Assembly: GCF_039839275.1 (NCBI RefSeq)
Contig: NZ_JBDOQP010000004.1
Coordinates: 1-64,000 of the forward strand
Direction: 5' to 3'
From: Aerobium sp039839275
GTDB lineage: Bacteria > Pseudomonadota > Alphaproteobacteria > Rhizobiales > Rhizobiaceae
Length of the DNA stretch: 64,000 bases
In this document: piece after piece, positions 56,198 to 64,000 of the stretch
How the letters are laid out: the number at the start of each line of letters is the position of its first letter
How positions within the stretch are numbered: the first letter of the stretch is position 1
Translations under genes and position numbers: made by a program
Notes under the pieces: model-generated
What the model was told of the DNA's origin: nothing
What the model saw: only the letters and a program-made list of their open reading frames with translations
The model's database searches: none

Positions 56198-58458
56198 CAG
56201 GCTGCTCCCTTCTCGATTCCGGCACCGCCGAACCGCGATACACGAACCAGCGTGCTCAGTGCCGCGCACGCCTGACCAAGCGCTGATGTCCGGCGATTGG
56301 CGGTCAGCACGTTCGGATTGCCGTTGCGCTCCAGCATGGGCGTGGCCTTGTCCGGTTCGAACCAGGCGCCCGTCGCCATGACCAGCACGCCGAGGCGTAA
56401 GTCACTGCTTACCGATGCGCGGGCAAGGCAGGCCCCGCGATCATTCTCGATCCGCACCATATCGCCATCCCTGATGGAGCGTGCGGCGGCATCGGCCTCG
56501 CTGATCGATACCGGTTCGACGTCATTGTTGGACTGCGTCTGGTAGAGCTGGCTGTGTAGCCGCTTGGCTGGCTGGTTAGTCACGAGATGCAACTGTCCAT
56601 CCGTCGCCGCACCCAGCCATTCCAAGGGCTCGATCCATGCGGGATGAGGCGGACAGTCGCGATAGCCGAAGCCCGCGACGCGTTCGGAATAGATTTCGAT
56701 GCGGCCCGATGGCGTGGCAAGCGGATTGCTGTGCGGATCGGCACGAAAGTCCTTCAGCATCACCTCGGGGCTTTCAGGTTCCGGCACCGCGAACATGCCG
56801 TCTTTCCAGAACCTGTCGAAGTCCGGCACCTCGACGTTCTCCGCCGCGCCGATGCGTTCCGTCTTAGCCCACAGCCTGCGCAGCCATCGAGGCTCGTCGA
56901 GACCGTTGGTGAAGGCATCGGCACAGCCTAATCGCGCAGCAAGGCTTCCGAAAATATCGAAGTCGTTTCGAGCCTCAGCGAGCGGTTCGATGAGCTGCGG
57001 CATGGCAAACACGTGCGGATCGCGCGACGAGCCGCCGATGTCGTTGCGCTCCGCCATGGTGGTGGCCGGCAATACGATGTCGGCACGCCGCGCCGTAGGT
57101 GTCCACCACGGCTCGTGCACGACGATGGCTTCGGGCCGTTGCCAGGCGCGTTCGAGCTGGAAAAGATCCTGCGCATGATGAAACGGATTCCCGCCCGCCC
57201 AGTAGACCATGCGCACGTCCGGCAGGGCGACACTGCGCCCGTTGAAATCCATTTCCTCTCCGGGCCGTGTGAAAGCGTCGATCACCGCCGCGACGGGGAT
57301 CGCGCTCCTGGCGGGGTTTGGCAGCCCCTCCATCGCCGGTACGTATCCGCGACGCGCGGCTGCACCGACACCGTTCAGCGAGCCGTAACCGAAACAGAAA
57401 CCGCCACCCGGCAGCCCGATCTGGCCGAGGATCGCGGCAAGCGCAATGAGCGCCCAGTACGGCTGCTCGCCATGGTCGGCGCGCTGCAGAGACCACGCCG
57501 CCGTCAACATCACCCGCCCCTGCCGGATAATGCTCCAGAGCATCTCCAGTTCGTTGACGGAAATACCTGCGATTGCAGCGGCCCATTCGAACGTCTTTTC
57601 GACCCCGTCAGTTTCTCCGGCCAGGTAGGCTGAAAACGCCTCATGGCCCTCGACGTAACGATCGAGAAATGCCGTGTCCGCCCTGCCCCGCGTGATCGCA
57701 CGCCGGGCAAGCGCCAGCATCAGCGCCGTATCGGTATTGGGACGCGGTGAGATCAGTGTCGCGTCGACACCGGCAGGAACATCGTCGGCATTGGGAGAGA
57801 CAATGACAAACTTCACGCCACGCGCGGCAGCCTGCTCGACGAAGCGCGGCATATGATGATTGCCTGCGCCGCCCGACGTGACCCGCCAGTTCTTCGGATT
57901 GAGGCCGCCGAAGGCGACCACGACATCCGTTTCCTGTGCGATCGTGCGCCAGTCAGTGGCGTCGGAAGATACGGCGTCTGCATTTCCGAGAACATGCGGC
58001 AGGATTGCGTGGGCAGCACCCCAGCTATAGTTGCCGACCTGGTCGGTGTAGCCGCCGGCCGCAGCCAGGAAGCGCCGCACCTGGGTTCTGGCGTGATGAA
58101 AGCGTCCTGCACTCGACCAGCCGTAGGACCCGCCGAAGACGGACGCGGGGCCATAAATATCCCGTACCCGCTCCAGTTGTGACGCAACCAGGTCGAGAGC
58201 GGTATCCCAGTCGACCGGCACCATCTCGTCGACGCCTCTGCCCCCGCCACCCGCCTTTTCACGATGACGCAGAAAGCGGGCGCGCACATGGGGTCGATCG
58301 ATCCGCAACGGCGAATGGACGAGAGCCGGCAGGGCGCCAATCATGTCGGCGTCCGCGCCGCCGTCCCGCCAGGGACGGGCGGACACGAACCGTCCGTCCT
58401 CTATCGTCGCTTCGAACGCGCCCCAGTGACTGAGGCTTACGCGACGCTGCGCGGCCAT
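56197..58458 (-). CDS. Molybdopterin-dependent oxidoreductase, BisC/DMSO-reductase type
   Basis: This 753-residue protein matches the DMSO-reductase family branch of biotin/methionine sulfoxide and TMAO reductases. The expected serine Mo ligand is Ser116 in SYGWSSAGRFHHA. There is no N-terminal Fe-S cysteine motif and no twin-arginine signal, so it is a soluble cytoplasmic single-cofactor enzyme like BisC. GGNPFHHAQD and ADIVLPATTMAERNDIGG are pterin-binding hallmarks. It probably reduces an S-oxide or N-oxide. It lies three bases after the DapA-like gene, which ties it to the pathway of this operon. Confidence 0.91.
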   Translation of the reverse strand: MAAQRRVSLSHWGAFEATIEDGRFVSARPWRDGGADADMIGALPALVHSPLRIDRPHVRARFLRHREKAGGGGRGVDEMVPVDWDTALDLVASQLERVRDIYGPASVFGGSYGWSSAGRFHHARTQVRRFLAAAGGYTDQVGNYSWGAAHAILPHVLGNADAVSSDATDWRTIAQETDVVVAFGGLNPKNWRVTSGGAGNHHMPRFVEQAAARGVKFVIVSPNADDVPAGVDATLISPRPNTDTALMLALARRAITRGRADTAFLDRYVEGHEAFSAYLAGETDGVEKTFEWAAAIAGISVNELEMLWSIIRQGRVMLTAAWSLQRADHGEQPYWALIALAAILGQIGLPGGGFCFGYGSLNGVGAAARRGYVPAMEGLPNPARSAIPVAAVIDAFTRPGEEMDFNGRSVALPDVRMVYWAGGNPFHHAQDLFQLERAWQRPEAIVVHEPWWTPTARRADIVLPATTMAERNDIGGSSRDPHVFAMPQLIEPLAEARNDFDIFGSLAARLGCADAFTNGLDEPRWLRRLWAKTERIGAAENVEVPDFDRFWKDGMFAVPEPESPEVMLKDFRADPHSNPLATPSGRIEIYSERVAGFGYRDCPPHPAWIEPLEWLGAATDGQLHLVTNQPAKRLHSQLYQTQSNNDVEPVSISEADAAARSIRDGDMVRIENDRGACLARASVSSDLRLGVLVMATGAWFEPDKATPMLERNGNPNVLTANRRTSALGQACAALSTLVRVSRFGGAGIEKGAA

Positions 58459-58461
58459 CGT

Positions 58462-59403
58462 CTACTCGGCTGCGATCGCGGCCGGCTGGATGCGGAAGCC
58501 GTAGCGCTCTTCCAGGCCGAGATCACGCACGGCATCCAGGCCCACCTGGAGATGCTCGGCGGAAACCGGCTGGAGCGGCTTGCGCAGCGGGCCGGCCGGC
58601 AGGCCGATGGCGCGCATCAACGACTTGATCGCCACGGGATTGATGGCCGAATAGGCGAAGTGCAGCATCGGCAGGTTGGTCAACCATGCCTCGCGACAGG
58701 CGAACGCATCCTCGCCGCTCTCCCACTTCTTCGAGATGACGGCCATTTCCTGCGGGATGATGTTGCCCGTCATGTTTGCCGTGCCGTCACCGCCCAGCGC
58801 CATGGTCGGGATGACGAGGCCGAGGTTCGGCGAGCAGCAGCACATGATCGCCATGTCCGGCTTGGCGGCGCAGACCTGCGCCACCTGGCCCACACGCGTG
58901 GTCGACTCTTTCAGCACGACCATGTTTGGGTGCTTGGCGAGCTTGAGGATGTCGTTCCAGTGCAGGTCGGTCTTCACGCGCGGCGGGTTGTTGTAGAAGC
59001 CGATGGGAAAGTCCACCGCGTCACACACCTCCCATGCATAGTCGGTGATCGCGGCATTGTCGGCGCAGATATAGGCCGGCGCAGCGATGATCGCCCCGTC
59101 GCCACCTTCGGCCTTGGCATAGCGGACGTAGTCGATTGTGGTCTGCGTATTGTTGCCGGTGCAGCCGTAGTAGAACAGCATCTTGCCGGTCTTCATCTTA
59201 GCCGTGCGCGAGATGATGTCGCGGCGCTCTTCGGGTGACAGCATCGAGACTTCGCCCGTCGAGCCCATGATGAGCACGGCTTCCGTGCCATTCTGCTCAT
59301 GCCAGTCGAGCAGCGTGCGAAAGCCTTCGTAGTCGATCGAGCCGTCGGCGTTCATCGGCGTGATCAGGGCGACGAAGGAGCCCTTTGGTTTGACGTGTGC
59401 CAT
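58462..59403 (-). CDS. DapA-family (dihydrodipicolinate synthase/N-acetylneuraminate lyase) aldolase
   Basis: This 313-residue TIM-barrel aldolase has the carboxylate-binding GSTGE (residues ~47-51), Tyr137 in GFYNNPPR and the Schiff-base Lys165 in VVLKEST. The canonical lysine-biosynthesis enzyme is shorter (about 292) and carries PYY where this has PAYI, so it is more likely a catabolic family member that cleaves or dehydrates/deaminates a keto acid. It is fifteen bases after the TRAP large permease and three before the molybdoenzyme gene. Confidence 0.9.
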   Translation of the reverse strand: MAHVKPKGSFVALITPMNADGSIDYEGFRTLLDWHEQNGTEAVLIMGSTGEVSMLSPEERRDIISRTAKMKTGKMLFYYGCTGNNTQTTIDYVRYAKAEGGDGAIIAAPAYICADNAAITDYAWEVCDAVDFPIGFYNNPPRVKTDLHWNDILKLAKHPNMVVLKESTTRVGQVAQVCAAKPDMAIMCCCSPNLGLVIPTMALGGDGTANMTGNIIPQEMAVISKKWESGEDAFACREAWLTNLPMLHFAYSAINPVAIKSLMRAIGLPAGPLRKPLQPVSAEHLQVGLDAVRDLGLEERYGFRIQPAAIAAE

Positions 59404-59418
59404 TTCAACAACCTCTTT

Positions 59419-60708
59419 CTAGAAGAACTGTGGGGCAAACCACATTGGCAGCCCAAGGATGATCTGGGGAAACACCAGCGACAGGCAAGCGACCAGCACC
59501 GTCAATCCGCAGATCGGGAGAACCGCCAGCATCGCCTTTCCAAGCCGTACCTCGCCGATCTGCGAGGCGATGAGCAGGCAGATGCCATAGGGCGGCGTCA
59601 CCAGCCCGACCGAAAGGACGATGGTGCTCAGCACGCCCATATGTACCGGGTTGTAGCCCGCCTGGTTGCCGAGCGCCTGGATGATCGGCAGGAAGATCAG
59701 CGTCGCCGAAATCGGATTGAGAACCGTTCCGACAAGCAGCAGAAAGCCGATCAGCATCAGCATGATGCCGTAGGGGTTCTGCGTCACGCCGGTGATGAAG
59801 TCGACGACGATCTGCGCCGCGCCGAGATAGGCGATCATCCAGCCGAAGATCGCAGCACCAGCGACCGTAAAGATCGGCACGGCGAAATCGATCGCGCCAT
59901 CGGCGAGCATGCGCGGCAGAGCGCGCAGCGGGACATCACGGTAGAGCACGAAGGTCAGGAACAACGCCCAGCCGACAGCAAGGATCGAGCCCTCTGTCGG
60001 AGTGACGAAGCCGCCGACGATGCCACCGAGCACCAGCACCGGGATCATCAGCGGCGCCGCACCCCGCACCAGCGCGCCGCCAACCGAGCGGATGCCGGGA
60101 AACGGGTTGGCCGGGTAGCCGTGCTTCAGCGCCAAAACATAGGTGTATCCCATCATGAACAGGCCGATCAGCATGCCCGGCATGATGCCGCCGAGGAAGA
60201 GGGCGCCGATCGAGACGTTCCCGAACGCACCGTAGACGATCAGGATGATCGACGGCGGAATGATGACACCGAGGGTGGACGACGCGGCCGTCAAAGCCAC
60301 TGCGAAAGCAGGGTCGTAGCCAGCCTTCTTCATCGCAGGGATGAGGATCGACCCGACGCTGGCGGTGTCCGCCGCAGCGGAACCGGACAGGCTGGCGAAC
60401 ACCATCGACACGAAGACGTTGACGTGACCGAGCCCACCGCGCACGTGGCCTACGGCACTGTCGGCGACACGCAGAAGGCGATGGGTGATCGAGCCCGCAT
60501 TCAGCACGCGGCCAAGGAACATGAAGAAGGGCACGGCGAGCAGAGTGAAGCTGTCGATGCCGGAATACATCTGATTGACGACAGACGTCAGTGGCAGGCC
60601 TTCGGTGAGCATCACCAGCACGGAGGAGATGATCAGCGAGAAGCCGATGTTCACCCTCAGTGCAATGAGCACGAAGAAGGAGAGCAGAAGCAGGACAAGG
60701 GGGTTCAT
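59419..60708 (-). CDS. TRAP transporter large permease (DctM family), third system
   Basis: This 429-residue permease has the DctM pattern: FMFLGRVLNAGSITHRLLRVADSAVGHVRGGLGHVNV, SGSAAADTASVGSILIPAMKKAGYDPAF, GVIIPPSIILIVYG and LVTPPYGICLLIAS. The ATG at 60708 overlaps the DctQ stop by four bases; the frame is open further upstream but only as antiphase reading of DctQ. It works with the receptor and DctQ encoded just upstream on the minus strand. Confidence 0.93.
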   Translation of the reverse strand: MNPLVLLLLSFFVLIALRVNIGFSLIISSVLVMLTEGLPLTSVVNQMYSGIDSFTLLAVPFFMFLGRVLNAGSITHRLLRVADSAVGHVRGGLGHVNVFVSMVFASLSGSAAADTASVGSILIPAMKKAGYDPAFAVALTAASSTLGVIIPPSIILIVYGAFGNVSIGALFLGGIMPGMLIGLFMMGYTYVLALKHGYPANPFPGIRSVGGALVRGAAPLMIPVLVLGGIVGGFVTPTEGSILAVGWALFLTFVLYRDVPLRALPRMLADGAIDFAVPIFTVAGAAIFGWMIAYLGAAQIVVDFITGVTQNPYGIMLMLIGFLLLVGTVLNPISATLIFLPIIQALGNQAGYNPVHMGVLSTIVLSVGLVTPPYGICLLIASQIGEVRLGKAMLAVLPICGLTVLVACLSLVFPQIILGLPMWFAPQFF

Positions 60709-61175
60709 GCCTTTTGCGGCCTCGCTGTATCCCAGAGGGCTTCGATCAGGAAGAGCAGCATCAGCGCACCGCCGAGCGGTATGGGAATGAACATCCATCC
60801 GCGCGAAATGCCCAGCGACTCGACGGTCCCGGTCCAGCGTATCCGGGTCAAGGTCCAGCCGTGCAGCACGAGCACGTAAATGACGATCGCAGCCGCCACC
60901 AGCCCCACAATGCGCAGAGCGAAGTCGAGACGGGGGCTGTTTTCCGGCCAGATGTCGACCGTGTAATGCGCCCCTCGCCGGTATGCCACTGCCGCCCCGA
61001 TGAAAACGATCCACGAAAACAGCAATTGGGCCAGGTCGAGGGTCCAGATGAACGGCAGGCCGAGCACGTTGCGCGCCGTGACCTGCAGCCCCACCGTGAT
61101 GATAAGTGCACCGAAACCGATCCAAAGACCGGCTTCGGTAGCGCCCATGACGACATCATTGAAGCGTTTGAGCAT
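60705..61175 (-). CDS. TRAP transporter small permease (DctQ family), third system
   Basis: This 156-residue protein has four helices; FIWTLDLAQLLFSWIVFIGAAVAYRRGAHYTVDIWPE is the typical DctQ helix-two segment. The ATG at 61175 has AGGCG five bases upstream; a GTG five codons earlier is a weaker choice. Only 34 bases separate it from the receptor gene, with no strong hairpin, unlike the other two TRAP systems. Confidence 0.89.
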   Translation of the reverse strand: MLKRFNDVVMGATEAGLWIGFGALIITVGLQVTARNVLGLPFIWTLDLAQLLFSWIVFIGAAVAYRRGAHYTVDIWPENSPRLDFALRIVGLVAAAIVIYVLVLHGWTLTRIRWTGTVESLGISRGWMFIPIPLGGALMLLFLIEALWDTARPQKA

Positions 61176-61209
61176 GGTTTCGCCTGTCACGATCCGCGGC
61201 GGGCTGGTG

Positions 61210-62208
61210 TCAGTCCTGACGCATCAATTCGAATTCGGCGACGAGATCGAGGTCCGCGGCCAGCTTCGCCTGGATCGGCTCGGCAACGGCCATCAACGCT
61301 TCCTTATCCGGACGTGTGACCGTGACGTCGTGCTCGCTTTGCAGTGACTCCACCAGTTCGGCATCATATTCCTTGGCCTTTTCGAGGCCGTGGACATTCG
61401 CTTCCTCGGCGACTTCCTGGACAAGCGCCTGAAGGTCTTCCGGCAGCTTGTCCCAGGACACGGTCGACATCGACGTGTGGTTCACCTGGATCACATGTTC
61501 AGTCAGCGCGAGGTTGGGCGCTACTTCGTACAGCTTCGACCCGGCATAGCCCGGCAACGAGCTCTCCAATGCGTCCGCGATGCCGGTCTGCATCGCCGCA
61601 TAGAGTTCGCCCCAGGCAACCGTCACCGGCAACATGCCGAAGGCGGACCAGGTCTCGGAGTCCATCGGTGAGGGCGGCGTGCGCATGCGCAGCCCTTCAA
61701 GATCGGCTGGCTCCTCGACCGCCACTTCGCGCGTGGACATGCTGCGCGCGCCGGATCCGCCAAGCGCCAGCAGCTTCATGCCGATGCCGCGTTCTTCGTA
61801 GACCGTCTCGAAGTGCTCATGGACCGGAGTTCCAGGGCCGACGCGCTCGAGCAGATTGTCCATGTCGGTAAACAGGTACGGCATGGTGAAGATCGAGAAT
61901 TCGGGCACCTGCTGGGCGGCGTTGCTGGTGGTGCTGATCATCATGTCGATGGTGCCCAGCCCGACCTCGCTGATGACCGCCGGGTCCTGTCCGAGCTGGC
62001 CGGAATCGAAGATGCGGATCTCGATGCGCCCGTCGCTGCGCGCCTCGAGCTGCTCCTTGATGAAGGCAGCCATGTCATTGTAGGGGTGCGGCGACTGGAC
62101 CAGCGTGTGGATACGCATGTTGAAGTCCGCCGCCATTGCGGTCGATCCCATCAGGATTGATCCGAACGCGGCAAGGGCAAGACCGGCTGCGCGGTTTCTA
62201 ACGCTCAT
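61210..62208 (-). CDS. TRAP transporter substrate-binding protein (DctP family), third system
   Basis: This 332-residue receptor has a signal peptide ending at about residue 26 (TAMA before ADFNMRIHT). DctP features are GRIEIRIFDSGQLGQDPAVISEVGLGTIDM and GLRMRTPPSPMDSETWSAFGMLPVTVAWGELYAAMQTGIADALE, including the ligand-clamping Arg. AGGAG precedes the ATG at 62208. It begins the transporter-enzyme operon downstream of a LysR gene. The associated DadA- and DapA-like enzymes suggest an amino or keto acid ligand. Confidence 0.92.
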   Translation of the reverse strand: MSVRNRAAGLALAAFGSILMGSTAMAADFNMRIHTLVQSPHPYNDMAAFIKEQLEARSDGRIEIRIFDSGQLGQDPAVISEVGLGTIDMMISTTSNAAQQVPEFSIFTMPYLFTDMDNLLERVGPGTPVHEHFETVYEERGIGMKLLALGGSGARSMSTREVAVEEPADLEGLRMRTPPSPMDSETWSAFGMLPVTVAWGELYAAMQTGIADALESSLPGYAGSKLYEVAPNLALTEHVIQVNHTSMSTVSWDKLPEDLQALVQEVAEEANVHGLEKAKEYDAELVESLQSEHDVTVTRPDKEALMAVAEPIQAKLAADLDLVAEFELMRQD

Positions 62209-62293
62209 CGTGGCACTCCTTGGATGTCTGGTTGCACGGGTACGTTTTGTCGGCTTGATATCCGGCTCATCGTGTCCCCTGACCGGCAAATAT

Positions 62294-62306
62294 CAAATAC
62301 AATTTG
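62294..62306. promoter_or_regulatory. Candidate LysR site upstream of the third TRAP operon
   Basis: CAAAT-ACA-ATTTG is a 13-base perfect inverted repeat in the 120-base gap between the LysR stop and the DctP start, in AT-rich DNA. It is a plausible LysR binding site, 86 bases from the DctP start. A clear -35/-10 pair is not evident. Confidence 0.4.
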
Positions 62307-62328
62307 GTTTCGGCTTCATCCGGATTCG

Positions 62329-63234
62329 TTATGGCCTCAGTCGCGAGGCCTCCCCGAAGGTTTCCAGTGTCTCGAAAAGATGGCCGCAGAAGGCGCTCGC
62401 GGCGCGTGAAAGCGGCGCCTCCGCCGACCGGAATACATGGAAGTCGAAGGGGATTTCGGGCTTGAACGGCACCAGCCGCAATTCGGCGCGGAAGGCACGC
62501 GGCGTCAGCGGATCGACGATGGCGATGCCAACGCCGGCGGCAGCCAGGCCGCAGGCAGTGTAGGATGGCTGGCTCTCCACAGCGATGTCGGGCTGGACGT
62601 TGGCTTCGGCGAATATCTGGGTGATGTAGCCCGCCACGATCGTGTGGTGCGCGAGCGCGACCAGCGGATATCCTGCCAGGTCGCGCGGGCCGATTTCGTC
62701 CCGCCCGCTCAGCGGATGGTCGGGCACCATCGCACACACGCACCGCGTCCGGTAGGACGCGATGATGTCGATGTCCTGGCGCTCGCCAACGGATTGGCCG
62801 ATGCCGAGATCGACCTGGCGCGACGTGACGAGATCGACGATCCGGGCGGAATCGTGGACGTCATGGGTGATTTTGATGCCCTTGCCTTCGTCGAGCAGCC
62901 GCGCAATCGCCCGCGGCATGACCTCGAGGCTAACCATCGGCATTGCGGCGACGTGCAGGACGGCCCGCCGCAGGTCGCGGATCTCGCGCGCCACCTGGCG
63001 CATGCGTTCCAGCCCGTAGAACATGCGCTCCACTTCCTGCATGAGCTGGTCACCTTCCGCCGTAGGCTCGATCTTGCCGCCCTTGCGCAGGAAGACGGGA
63101 AACCCGACGCTGCGTTCAAGTTCGGCGATCAGCCGGCTGACGGCCGGTTGCGAGATGTTCAGCGCCTGCGAGGCGGCGGTGACCGAGCCGTGCCGCATGA
63201 CGAGCTGGAATGCACGCAATTGTCTCTCGTTCAC
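62329..63234 (-). CDS. LysR-family transcriptional regulator, second copy
   Basis: This 301-residue regulator has a LysR helix-turn-helix at residues ~3-62 (QLRAFQLVMRHGSVTAASQALNISQPAVSRLIAELERSVGFPVFLRKGGKIEPT) and an effector domain over ~90-295. The GTG start at 63234 is supported by GGAAGGGG upstream and by the normal LysR N-terminal position (NERQLRAF). Unlike the usual divergent layout it reads in the same direction as its presumed target operon, 120 bases ahead of the TRAP receptor gene. The 225 bases upstream (63235-63459) show no other gene. Confidence 0.9.
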   Translation of the reverse strand: MNERQLRAFQLVMRHGSVTAASQALNISQPAVSRLIAELERSVGFPVFLRKGGKIEPTAEGDQLMQEVERMFYGLERMRQVAREIRDLRRAVLHVAAMPMVSLEVMPRAIARLLDEGKGIKITHDVHDSARIVDLVTSRQVDLGIGQSVGERQDIDIIASYRTRCVCAMVPDHPLSGRDEIGPRDLAGYPLVALAHHTIVAGYITQIFAEANVQPDIAVESQPSYTACGLAAAGVGIAIVDPLTPRAFRAELRLVPFKPEIPFDFHVFRSAEAPLSRAASAFCGHLFETLETFGEASRLRP

Positions 63235-63459
63235 GTCCGTGCCCCTTCCGGCCAGCCCTCCCCGGCTGCTCCTCCAGCCTCCTGCTTCCTTAGACGCCAA
63301 GAGATAGCAGGTTTGAAGCGATGAATGACCCATCGCGGCGCCGGAAGCGGAATTTTTGTCCGGCAATGTGGTCGCCAGCATGGGAACACAGCCGTCGTCG
63401 TGCTCCGGCCACAGGAAGATCCTCGGGCTTCAGAAGTGCATGTTGCAGGTCAGACGCGC

Positions 63460-64000
63460 CTATCGTCCGACGGCGTAGGCCTGCATCAGGCGTGGCGTGG
63501 CGGCGGCGCGCAGGATGCCGTCCTCGTCACGCGCAGCCGCGACCATGCGGCCGATCGACCATTGCGGCTCGACGTCGACGCGGTGGCCCCGCGCCTTGAG
63601 GGCCTCGATCGTCTGCGTGCCGAACGTCTCCTCGACGGCGAGGTTTCCGGGCTTGCGATCGCGCGGGTAGAACGAATTCGGGAAATGCGCAGTGTGCGAC
63701 ATCGGCAGGTCGATGGCTTCCTGCAGGTTGAGACCGTGATGGACGTGGCGCAGGAAGAACTGCAGCTGCCACTGCTCCTGCTGGTCGCCGCCCGGCGTGC
63801 CGAAGACCATGTACGGGCGGCCGTCCTTCTCCGCGAGGCTCGGCGTCAGCGTCGTGCGCGGGCGCTTGCCCGGCGCGAGGCTGGCAGGCAGCCCCTCCTC
63901 GAGCCAGAACATCTGGGCGCGGGTGTTGAGCATGAAGCCGATCTCAGGGATGTAGGGCGAGGACTGGAACCACCCGCCCGACGGCATGGCCGCCACCATG
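63460..64000 (-). CDS. Gamma-glutamyltransferase family protein, C-terminal part (cut by window edge)
   Basis: The visible ~180 residues match the small-subunit end of a gamma-glutamyltranspeptidase-type Ntn-hydrolase: GFMLNTRAQMFWLEEG, PRTTLTPSLAEKDGRPYMVFGTPGGDQQ and EALKARGHRVDVEPQWSIGRMVAA, ending near RLMQAYAVGR. The catalytic Thr and the large subunit must lie beyond base 64000. It differs clearly from the complete enzyme at 7781-9322, so it is a second, divergent family member and not a repeat. The TGA at 63460-63462 ends it. Confidence 0.85.
   Translation of the reverse strand, partial: MVAAMPSGGWFQSSPYIPEIGFMLNTRAQMFWLEEGLPASLAPGKRPRTTLTPSLAEKDGRPYMVFGTPGGDQQEQWQLQFFLRHVHHGLNLQEAIDLPMSHTAHFPNSFYPRDRKPGNLAVEETFGTQTIEALKARGHRVDVEPQWSIGRMVAAARDEDGILRAAATPRLMQAYAVGR

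Noticed and set aside
59299..60879. 526-codon plus-strand frame opposite the third DctM gene
   Set aside because: The product is almost wholly charged (Asp, Arg, His, Gln), the mirror of a hydrophobic permease, so it is a shadow.
1..64000. CRISPR arrays, tRNA or rRNA genes, insertion sequences, integrase or attachment sites
   Set aside because: Searched by eye on both strands; no repeat-spacer pattern, cloverleaf-like gene, transposase or integrase motif was found.

Overview
The window is a GC-rich (roughly 60-65 % by eye), densely coded stretch with almost no non-coding DNA. Codon use, the many ABC, TRAP and TTT solute-binding transporters, the cysH-cysD-cysN order and the abundant GntR, LysR and IclR regulators all suggest an alphaproteobacterium of the Hyphomicrobiales (Rhizobium/Mesorhizobium-like). 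There is no rRNA or housekeeping marker to fix the genus. I see no tRNA, rRNA, CRISPR array, insertion sequence, phage gene or obvious pseudogene. Every gene looks intact except the last one, which the window edge cuts.

Layout. (1) 1-12449: a peptide-type ABC system with two paralogous binding proteins on either side of a GntR regulator. It continues through two permeases, an SDR, a NodB-fold hydrolase, a gamma-glutamyltransferase, two ATPases and a RidA protein, with a GntR/FCD regulator facing it. (2) 12459-17929: a second oligopeptide ABC operon on the minus strand, in which one permease and one ATPase are fused. (3) 18107-26435: a TetR regulator divergent from an operon with two crotonase-fold enzymes, an AtuA/DUF1446 protein, a TRAP transporter and a class III CoA-transferase. 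(4) 26429-35526, minus strand: acyl-CoA dehydrogenase, GntR/UTRA regulator, crotonase and class III CoA-transferase, then a TctAB-fusion tripartite tricarboxylate transporter with TctC, an amidohydrolase and an FAH-family hydrolase; a LysR gene is divergent. (5) 36656-41433: class III CoA-transferase divergent from MmgE/PrpD, acyl-CoA dehydrogenase and a double-hotdog MaoC-like dehydratase. (6) 41442-44576: the assimilatory sulfate genes cysH, cysD and cysN. (7) 44792-53676: a nine-kilobase operon of TRAP transporter, IclR regulator, hydantoinase/oxoprolinase A and B subunits and an acyl-CoA ligase. (8) 53685-63234, minus strand: LysR, TRAP transporter, DapA-like lyase/aldolase, BisC-like molybdoenzyme, SDR, DadA-like oxidase and cupin. 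(9) The C-terminal part of a second gamma-glutamyltransferase at the right edge.

Most blocks follow one logic: a periplasmic binding protein captures a small organic acid, amino acid or peptide, a membrane unit imports it, and cytoplasmic enzymes break it down, often as a CoA thioester. Each block has its own regulator, so the region reads as a string of separate catabolic cassettes around a small sulfate-assimilation island. Genes within cassettes are tightly coupled by start/stop overlaps. Strong intercistronic hairpins recur directly after binding-protein genes and suggest that these proteins are made in excess over their membrane partners. Substrates cannot be fixed from sequence alone; those named below are inferences.
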